Origin: Anaerolineales bacterium
Lineage (GTDB): Bacteria > Chloroflexota > Anaerolineae > Anaerolineales > VGOW01
Assembly: GCA_919901875.1 (NCBI GenBank)
Contig: CAKKQG010000119.1
Location: forward strand, 1 to 6,145
Reading direction: 5' to 3'
DNA: 6,145 nucleotides
Shown here: in pieces, positions 1 through 4,463 of the stretch
Layout: each line of letters opens with the position of its first letter
Position numbering within the stretch: position 1 is the stretch's first letter
The notes under the pieces: model-generated
What the model saw: the letters and a program-made list of their open reading frames with translations, nothing else
What the model was told of the DNA's origin: nothing
The model's database searches: none
Made by a program: the position numbers and the translations under genes

Positions 1-118
1 AAGAACTCGGAGATCTTTCTTTTCCGACTCCGAATACCGCATTACATTCCGCGACACATGTCCTTCAATCACATGACATCTTCCACTAAGCAGATTACTT
101 TCGCCAAATTACTCTATA
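1..118. other. Intergenic stretch with no gene seen
   Basis: No convincing coding frame, RNA gene or terminator is visible here. Around positions 32-53 the minus strand reads as degenerate GTAATGC/GGTATTC heptads, resembling the better copies near 4337 and 4401, so this may be a decayed member of the same repeat family. TCGGAG (7-12) and CTCCGA (28-33) could pair into a 6-bp stem with a 15-nt loop, too weak to call. The promoter of the downstream oxidoreductase gene presumably lies here or further left, but I see no convincing -35/-10 pair. Confidence 0.5.
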
Positions 119-181
119 GCAGATTGCTATCAGCCATTGGCTATTAGCAATCCGCTATATGCCATTCGCCATCCGCTATAT
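119..181 (+). repeat. Nine-unit degenerate heptamer tandem repeat (GCYATNN)
   Basis: Reading from 119 in steps of seven gives GCAGATT, GCTATCA, GCCATTG, GCTATTA, GCAATCC, GCTATAT, GCCATTC, GCCATCC, GCTATAT, followed by GCC of a tenth partial unit. Every unit begins with GC and most fit GCYATNN. The array ends four bases before the SD of the following gene. Because 21 nt is seven codons, the array also translates as a pseudo-periodic peptide (NPLYAIRHPLYA) in frame with the gene; this creates a misleading upstream TTG start at 137. Heptanucleotide repeats of this general kind are known from cyanobacteria (STRR sequences); the resemblance here is in style, not shown homology. Confidence 0.8.
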
Positions 182-184
182 GCC

Positions 185-191
185 AAAGGAG
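185..191 (+). promoter_or_regulatory. Shine-Dalgarno AAAGGAG deciding the ATG at 197
   Basis: AAAGGAG with a 5-nt spacer (GTAAT-T region, 192-196) precedes ATG 197. It decides the start in favour of 197 over the in-frame TTG at 137, which has no SD and lies within the heptad repeat. Confidence 0.85.
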
Positions 192-196
192 TAATT

Positions 197-1636
197 ATGA
201 TTCCCGAAGATCCCGAACGAACCGCCGGACGCAAAGAGCGTTTAAAAATTCTGCACACGCCATACCCTGAACGCGAGTCGCGCGAGCGCGTGGTAGATTT
301 TGGCGAGATCGTTATTGGCTACGATGCTGAGTCGGCGCGGCGTGAAGCGAGTCGCTGTATTCAATGTCCGCAGCCTTCGGCCTGTGTGGCGGCGTGTCCG
401 TTGCACAATGATATTCCTTCGGCGTTGTGGCTGATCGCGCAAGGAGATTTTATCGGCGCGGCGAATGTTTATCGGCAGACCAGCATCTTCCCGGAATTTT
501 GCGGGCGCGTTTGTCCGCAAGAGCGGTTGTGCGAAGGCGCGTGCGCCATGGGCAAACATTATGATGCGCCGTCACTTGGCAAACTGGAAATGTTCGTCGC
601 CGATTATCAACGTCAGATGTTCGGCGGCTACCCTGCGCTAGATAAAAAACGATCAACGGGAAAATCGGTGGCGATTGTGGGATCGGGTCCCGCCGGATTG
701 GCTGTGGCGGAGAGATTGATTCAACGTGGTCACGCCGTCACCGTTTATGAAGCCATGCCCTTTGGCGGCGGTTTGTTGATGTATGGCATCCCGAATTTTA
801 AACTTGCCAAGTCGCTCATTGTCGAGAAGATCGAATTTCTGCAAAAGATCGGCGTGAAGTTTATTTTCAACACGCGCATCGGCAAAGACATCACCGTTGA
901 CGAGCTGTTCCACAAAGGATTCGGCGCCGTGTTTATCGGAGTCGGCGCCAACGTGGACGCGCCGTTGAAAGCCGAAGGTGTGACTCTCAAAGGCATTTAT
1001 CAATCGGGCGAGTATTTACTTCGCACCAATCCGCCGCGCGAACTTGTGCCAAACACATTACGCGAATCGCCTAACGTGGGCAAGCGTGTCGCCATCATCG
1101 GCGGCGGCGACACCGCGACGGATTGTTTGCGGACTTCGATTCGATTGGGCGCGAAGGAAGTGATCTGCTACTATCGCCGCACCGAAGCCGAGATGCCCGG
1201 CTCGCGCAAAGAACGCGCGCACGCCGTGGAAGAGGGCGCGCGCATTGAGTATCTTGTCGCGCCGACAAAATTTATTGGCAATGGATCGGGTCGCGTGTGC
1301 GAGATGGAGTTGCAGCGAATGGAATTGGGCGAACCGGATTCGTCGGGCCGCCGCCGCCCGCTGCCGATGAAAGGATCGGAGTTCACCGTGCCGATTGATA
1401 CCGTCGTTCTCGCCTTAGGCTATTGGCCCGATGAAACGATTGGCAAGACGACTCCTGAATTGAAGACGCACGATTTCGGTTTGATTGACGCCGATGGAAA
1501 TGGACAGACGACTCGCCAAGGTGTGTTCGCTGGGGGTGACGCCGTCACCGGTCCCGATCTGGTCAGCACGGCGGTTGCCGCCGGTTTCCGCGCGGCAGAG
1601 AAGATCGATAAATATTTAGCCGAGTTGAATCGGTAG
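197..1636 (+). CDS. GltD-like NAD(P)H oxidoreductase (glutamate synthase small-subunit family)
   Basis: This 479-residue protein matches the GltD / dihydropyrimidine dehydrogenase N-terminal family, in which electrons pass from NAD(P)H to FAD and low-potential [4Fe-4S] clusters and on to a partner subunit. Visible features in order: an Fe-S domain with C54-x2-C57-x5-C63-x3-C67-P and C102-x3-C106-x5-C112-x3-C116; the FAD-binding motif GSGPAG (162-167); the NAD(P)-binding motif GGGDTA (302-307); the family stretch YYRRTEAEMPGSRKE; and a second FAD motif with GGD at 446-448. Length agrees with GltD (about 470-490 aa). The first cysteine motif has x5 where E. coli GltD has x4. No gltB large subunit lies in the window, so the partner is unknown: glutamate synthase, an Nfn-like or a PreT-like role are all possible, and gltD is not assigned. 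The start at 197 is set by the SD at 185-191. Transcription ends at the hairpin just after the TAG. Confidence 0.9.
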   Translation: MIPEDPERTAGRKERLKILHTPYPERESRERVVDFGEIVIGYDAESARREASRCIQCPQPSACVAACPLHNDIPSALWLIAQGDFIGAANVYRQTSIFPEFCGRVCPQERLCEGACAMGKHYDAPSLGKLEMFVADYQRQMFGGYPALDKKRSTGKSVAIVGSGPAGLAVAERLIQRGHAVTVYEAMPFGGGLLMYGIPNFKLAKSLIVEKIEFLQKIGVKFIFNTRIGKDITVDELFHKGFGAVFIGVGANVDAPLKAEGVTLKGIYQSGEYLLRTNPPRELVPNTLRESPNVGKRVAIIGGGDTATDCLRTSIRLGAKEVICYYRRTEAEMPGSRKERAHAVEEGARIEYLVAPTKFIGNGSGRVCEMELQRMELGEPDSSGRRRPLPMKGSEFTVPIDTVVLALGYWPDETIGKTTPELKTHDFGLIDADGNGQTTRQGVFAGGDAVTGPDLVSTAVAAGFRAAEKIDKYLAELNR

Positions 1637-1677
1637 AAAAAGAAACCCGCTTTCTTGGAGAAAGCGGGTTTCTTTTT
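1637..1677. terminator. Bidirectional intrinsic terminator
   Basis: A perfect 15-bp inverted repeat (AGAAACCCGCTTTCT at 1641-1655, its complement at 1659-1673) encloses a 3-nt loop TGG. It is flanked by AAAA (1637-1640) and TTTT (1674-1677), so each strand ends the stem with a T-run. It begins directly after the oxidoreductase stop (1634-1636), and its right edge overlaps the TAA of the convergent GGDEF gene (1678-1676). It should therefore terminate both units. Confidence 0.93.
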
Positions 1678-3166
1678 ATTTCGCTGCCTCACACACCCGA
1701 TCTCGTCCGGTGTGTTTTGCTTCATACAGCGCGGCATCGGCGCACTTCACGGTATCTTCTGCAGCAGCACCAAAGCGGTGCACGGCGACACCGATGCTCA
1801 TGGTGGTGCGCGGTTTCGTGTCGCGCCAGGCTTGAGCGATTCGCTCGGCGGCTGAGAGGGCATCGTCGCCGATTGCTTTCAACACGATTAAAAATTCTTC
1901 GCCGCCATAACGTCCCGCGCTGTCTTCGGCGCGCATTTGCTCTTTCAAAAACCCTCCCAATTTCGCCAACAGCACATCGCCTGCCGCGTGTCCATCGGTG
2001 TCGTTTACGGATTTAAAACGATCCAGATCGATCATCAGCACGGCGTCGTTAGGTAACAACTTGGCAAGCGTGGCATCAATTTGGCGGCGGTTGCCCAAAC
2101 CGGTTAACGGATCGCGCATAGAGGATTCGGCATGGTGTTGCGCCGTGCGCCGCTCATTCTCAAATTTTCTGGCGTTCATCAACGCGCCGCTCGCCTGAGC
2201 CGCCAAGCGTTCTAGTGCTTCGCGATCGTGCGAAGAGATTCGCTTCTTGTTTTTTCTTCCGGCTAACAGCACGCCGATCACTTTATCTTCTGCCCACACC
2301 GGCACACCGACAAATACCACAAACCCCGCGCTCTTTATTGCCGGCACCGCCGCCGGATGATTGGCATAATCGTCAATGATCAACGGCTCTAAATTGCTAT
2401 ACACGATTCCGGTGATGCCGTAGGTGAGAGGGTGGAGAGGTTGCTCGTAATCTGTCGGAAGGTTGCGCGCGGTAAAGGTGCGAAATGTTTGCCCATCTTC
2501 GTTTATCAAATTGAACGCCGCGCCGTCGAACCCCAACTCAATCAGCGAATCCATACTGCCTTCTAACACTTTATCGGTGTCGAGCGTGTTCATACTGCGC
2601 GCGCCGCGTATCAGTATGCTCAACATTTTTGCGCGCGTGTTTAGTTCCGAACGTGATTTATTGAACTCGGTGACAGCCCGCGCCACGAGTTCACCTATCA
2701 CAACACATACAGGCGCCATGAACCAAACAGAACTCACCTCATCGCTGGAATGACCGGGCGCCATTAAAGGGAGAAGGTAAGCGGCAATAGTTAACGGCGA
2801 GAGGAAAAGGGATGTGTACTGTGGTTGCGCCAGACCGATCCAGATGGAGATGAGTATGAAGGAGATTGAATAGGCGTAAGGGTTCGTGCCGATGAAGGTG
2901 TCGAATAAATAGATGACCGTATAAGCAATAGGGACGACGATTAACAAAGCGCGCGGATGCCAACGATCCCAAGGCAAAAAGTGGAGTGCCGCCGCCATCG
3001 CAAACGCGGCGGCGGCAAGCCCTATAGCAATTGCTAGTGGCGGTTTGGGATCGGGCCGGAAAATGCTGAGAACGCAAAGCAAACCAGCCGCCAAAAATAA
3101 AACGGCGGCGCGGCTGCCAGCCGTTTTCCGTTCATCACCTAAAGTGCGCGTCATTCGGGTCATCAT
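1676..3166 (-). CDS. Membrane GAF-GGDEF diguanylate cyclase
   Basis: A 496-residue sensor protein that should make cyclic di-GMP from two GTP. The N-terminus holds about six hydrophobic segments (near 20-36, 44-64, 73-91, 98-113, 118-136, 146-166), placing it in the inner membrane. A GAF-like domain follows (about 190-340), then a short helix, then GGDEF: DPLTGLGNRR (352-361), metal ligand D380 in MIDLDRF, active-site GGEEF (421-425), MSIGVA (456-461) and ADAALYEAKHTGRDRV near the end. The inhibitory RxxD site is intact (R412-D415, five residues before GGEEF), so a catalytically active, product-inhibited enzyme is predicted. The GAF ligand is unknown. The ATG at 3166 is chosen because AAGGAG lies 10 nt upstream; the longer frame from TTG 3202 would leave the deaminase-cyclase gap negligible. 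It is the last gene of the operon, 26 nt after the deaminase. Confidence 0.93.
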   Translation of the reverse strand: MMTRMTRTLGDERKTAGSRAAVLFLAAGLLCVLSIFRPDPKPPLAIAIGLAAAAFAMAAALHFLPWDRWHPRALLIVVPIAYTVIYLFDTFIGTNPYAYSISFILISIWIGLAQPQYTSLFLSPLTIAAYLLPLMAPGHSSDEVSSVWFMAPVCVVIGELVARAVTEFNKSRSELNTRAKMLSILIRGARSMNTLDTDKVLEGSMDSLIELGFDGAAFNLINEDGQTFRTFTARNLPTDYEQPLHPLTYGITGIVYSNLEPLIIDDYANHPAAVPAIKSAGFVVFVGVPVWAEDKVIGVLLAGRKNKKRISSHDREALERLAAQASGALMNARKFENERRTAQHHAESSMRDPLTGLGNRRQIDATLAKLLPNDAVLMIDLDRFKSVNDTDGHAAGDVLLAKLGGFLKEQMRAEDSAGRYGGEEFLIVLKAIGDDALSAAERIAQAWRDTKPRTTMSIGVAVHRFGAAAEDTVKCADAALYEAKHTGRDRVCEAAK

Positions 3167-3176
3167 CTCGCCTAAA

Positions 3177-3182
3177 CTCCTT
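3177..3182 (-). promoter_or_regulatory. Shine-Dalgarno AAGGAG of the GGDEF gene
   Basis: On the minus strand AAGGAG is followed by 10 nt and then ATG 3166 (a second ATG follows immediately at 3163). The spacing is at the long end of the usual range but is the best SD near the gene, and it supports a start downstream of the TTG at 3202. Confidence 0.65.
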
Positions 3183-3192
3183 CGCGTTAATT

Positions 3193-3660
3193 TTACTCCC
3201 AAAATCCTTCGTGAACTTTTCGGGCTTCATCTTCAATCGCCGGTCCAATCACTTTAGTCGGGCGCGCGCCATGTCCTAACACCTCACGACACGACAGCAA
3301 TAGTTTATCAGAGGAGTTGTTTGTAAGCGAATACAAACCTTGCTCACTCAAGGCATACACCACGCGCCCGATGCCGCTCCAGAAGATCGCCCCGGCGCAC
3401 ATCGGGCAAGGTTCGGTGCTGGAGTAGAGCGTGCATTTGCTTAATGCGTCTGCCGAAAACTTGCGCGACGCCAAACGCACCAAGTTCGTCTCGGCGTGAG
3501 CCGTGCTATCGCGGTCTGTGTTTACGGTGTTCTCCGCCTCTAATAAAATGTCCCCGTTCTCATCCACAAGCAGCGACCCAAATGGATGGTTGCCGTGATG
3601 GCGTGCGTGTTGTGCGATTTGTATTGCCGCGCGGAGATGTTTGAGATCGAGATCGGTCAT
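3193..3660 (-). CDS. Zinc-dependent nucleoside/nucleobase deaminase (CDA fold)
   Basis: A 155-residue cytosolic enzyme of the cytidine/deoxycytidylate deaminase superfamily, which hydrolyses an exocyclic amine using zinc-activated water. The signature is complete: H55-A-E57 (zinc ligand and proton-shuttling glutamate) and P84-C-P-M-C88 (zinc ligands C85 and C88), with the NHPFGSLLVDENG substrate-pocket strand near the start. Length matches small deaminases such as B. subtilis GuaD (156 aa). The tail (CREVLGHGARPTKVIGP ... VHEGFW) looks like the broad 'nucleoside deaminase' group rather than TadA, so guanine, cytosine or another base are all possible substrates and no symbol is given. Its ATG overlaps the HAD stop by 4 nt (ATGA at 3660-3657), indicating translational coupling; no good SD of its own is visible. 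Confidence 0.9.
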   Translation of the reverse strand: MTDLDLKHLRAAIQIAQHARHHGNHPFGSLLVDENGDILLEAENTVNTDRDSTAHAETNLVRLASRKFSADALSKCTLYSSTEPCPMCAGAIFWSGIGRVVYALSEQGLYSLTNNSSDKLLLSCREVLGHGARPTKVIGPAIEDEARKVHEGFWE

Positions 3661-4319
3661 AAAAGATTCATCTTTTCAAAAAGTTTCCGCAAGTATTCTG
3701 CGCCGTAGTGGTCAGCATGTGCCGGAAATAAAATTGAGGGCAAACCAAACTGCATCGCCCGCGCAATGTTTTTGGCGCGGTCATCAATCAACACACAGTC
3801 CGTCTTGTCTACCTGCGCCGCTTTCACTGCCGCGATGAACATCTCGAAGTTTGGGCTAAGCTTTGAAGCGCCGATATGTTGCGACAGAATGATCCTATTC
3901 TGATCGACTAAACCATCCAAGCCTATTTTTTCGGCTTGACGCGGAAACCAAAACTCGTTGTTGTCGGAGCAGATGACCAGTATATGCCCCCGCGCTTTAA
4001 GTTGCGCCAATAACTCTCGCATCCCTTCCACCGGGCGAATAAATGCGTCGGTGCGAGCAATGAGATCGTCAATCGTTAGATCGATTCTAAAGCGTTCAAG
4101 GAACAGCGCCCAATATTCGCGTTCAAACGATTCTCGTTCTGCGCTGCTGTGCGCCGGACGACATTCAAACTTCAGCCACAATTCGTGGGCAAACTTAAAA
4201 ACCACTTCGCGATCCAAATTATATTTCGCCGCGACCCCGCTCTCTTCGTCGAGCAACAAATACTCCCACACATCGTAGGCGAGAACGCCGCCGATGTCGA
4301 AGACAATAGATTTGATCAT
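3657..4319 (-). CDS. HAD-superfamily phosphatase, YihX/subfamily IA type
   Basis: A 220-residue haloacid dehalogenase-fold hydrolase with all four motifs: motif I FDIGGVL (nucleophile D8; the usual second Asp is Gly10, as in YihX and related FDxGxV proteins), motif II serine S118 in VICSDN, motif III lysine K153 in GASKLSP, motif IV LIDD (D179, D180). A helical cap lies between motifs I and II (about 15-95). The family mostly dephosphorylates small phosphometabolites; loss of the second motif-I Asp is tolerated in YihX, a sugar phosphatase, but the substrate cannot be read from sequence. The ATG at 4319 gives a clean FDIGGVL start. Its own SD is weak (AAAGAG about 11 nt upstream). It overlaps a short upstream ORF by 4 nt and the deaminase by 4 nt. 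Confidence 0.9.
   Translation of the reverse strand: MIKSIVFDIGGVLAYDVWEYLLLDEESGVAAKYNLDREVVFKFAHELWLKFECRPAHSSAERESFEREYWALFLERFRIDLTIDDLIARTDAFIRPVEGMRELLAQLKARGHILVICSDNNEFWFPRQAEKIGLDGLVDQNRIILSQHIGASKLSPNFEMFIAAVKAAQVDKTDCVLIDDRAKNIARAMQFGLPSILFPAHADHYGAEYLRKLFEKMNLL
3661..3676. repeat. Short inverted repeat abutting the deaminase start
   Basis: AAAAGAT and ATCTTTT form 7-bp arms separated by two bases, immediately 5' of the deaminase ATG and inside the last HAD codons. In RNA it could fold only as a weak A/U-rich hairpin with a 4-nt loop. It may be chance. Confidence 0.4.
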
Positions 4320-4366
4320 GGTTTTGGATTCTCTTTAACGTATTTCGTATTGCGTATTCCGTTCAT
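4316..4366 (-). CDS. Putative 16-residue leader peptide, coupled to the HAD gene
   Basis: A minus-strand ATG at 4366 opens a 16-codon frame encoding MNGIRNTKYVKENPKP. Its TGA (4318-4316) overlaps the HAD ATG (4319-4317) as ATGA, the same 4-nt overlap as between HAD and deaminase. It has the best SD on this side of the region, AGAGGAG with a 6-nt spacer, while the HAD start has only a weak one. Most of its codons come from a heptad-repeat copy (4337-4361), so the peptide itself is probably not conserved. The likely role, by inference, is to deliver ribosomes to the HAD start by translational coupling. It contains no run of one amino acid that would suggest a classical attenuator. Confidence 0.5.
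   Translation of the reverse strand: MNGIRNTKYVKENPKP
4337..4361 (+). repeat. Heptad repeat copy A (three GTATTNC units)
   Basis: AAC is followed by GTATTTC, GTATTGC, GTATTCC and G. It matches copy B at 4401-4425 at 23 of 25 positions in the same orientation. It lies inside the leader ORF, between the strong SD and the HAD start. Confidence 0.8.
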
Positions 4367-4372
4367 CCTGGT

Positions 4373-4379
4373 CTCCTCT
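4373..4379 (-). promoter_or_regulatory. Shine-Dalgarno AGAGGAG of the leader ORF
   Basis: Minus strand AGAGGAG, then ACCAGG (6 nt), then ATG 4366. It is much stronger than anything directly before the HAD ATG, which lies 53 nt further downstream, too far to be served by this SD directly. Confidence 0.7.
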
Positions 4380-4387
4380 GCAACGTT

Positions 4388-4393
4388 TATAAT
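4388..4393 (+). promoter_or_regulatory. Candidate -10 (TATAAT) for the hydrolase-peptidase gene
   Basis: A perfect TATAAT hexamer 70 nt before ATG 4464. At 16-18 nt upstream I see no good -35 (ATCCTG or neighbours), so either an activator or a weak sigma-70-type promoter is implied. Transcription would start near 4400, inside or just before heptad copy B. Confidence 0.45.
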
Positions 4394-4394
4394 A
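4389..4394 (-). promoter_or_regulatory. Candidate -10 (TATTAT) for the HAD operon
   Basis: The complement of ATAATA gives TATTAT, 5 of 6 matches to consensus, overlapping the plus-strand TATAAT by five bases. Transcription would start near 4382, only a few bases before the SD at 4379-4373. No good -35 is seen; the expected position falls in heptad copy B. Confidence 0.4.
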
Positions 4395-4400
4395 CACGAA

Positions 4401-4425
4401 AACGTATTGCGTAGTGCGTATTCCG
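4401..4425 (+). repeat. Heptad repeat copy B (three GTATTNC-like units)
   Basis: AAC is followed by GTATTGC, GTAGTGC, GTATTCC and G; it differs from copy A at two positions. Copies A and B are direct repeats separated by 39 nt, with the -10 element between them. Copy B lies in the presumed 5' leader of the plus-strand gene. Confidence 0.8.
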
Positions 4426-4463
4426 TCGTGATAAGTGACACGCAATATCAATCTCCAATCTCT

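Noticed and set aside
7..33. Terminator of an upstream gene
   Set aside because: The stem is only 6 bp with a 15-nt loop and no T-run follows it.
119..181. CRISPR array or att site
   Set aside because: Units are only 7 bp, contiguous and without spacers; there are no cas genes, integrase or tRNA.
137..196. Extended N-terminus of the oxidoreductase from TTG 137
   Set aside because: The added 20 residues are a translation of the heptad repeat (NPLYAIRHPLYA) with no SD, while AAAGGAG sits 5 nt before ATG 197.
242..1386. Minus-strand and alternative-frame ORFs over the oxidoreductase
   Set aside because: The plus-strand frame holds all Fe-S, FAD and NAD(P) motifs; the others have none.
2739..3077. 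Minus-strand 112-codon frame inside the GGDEF gene
   Set aside because: It is an alternative frame of the membrane region, rich in Arg and His, with no recognisable motif.
3167..3202. Longer GGDEF protein from TTG 3202
   Set aside because: The ATG at 3166 has AAGGAG upstream and a good TM protein N-terminus; the TTG would place that SD inside the gene. A weaker AAGGA before the TTG means this is not fully excluded.
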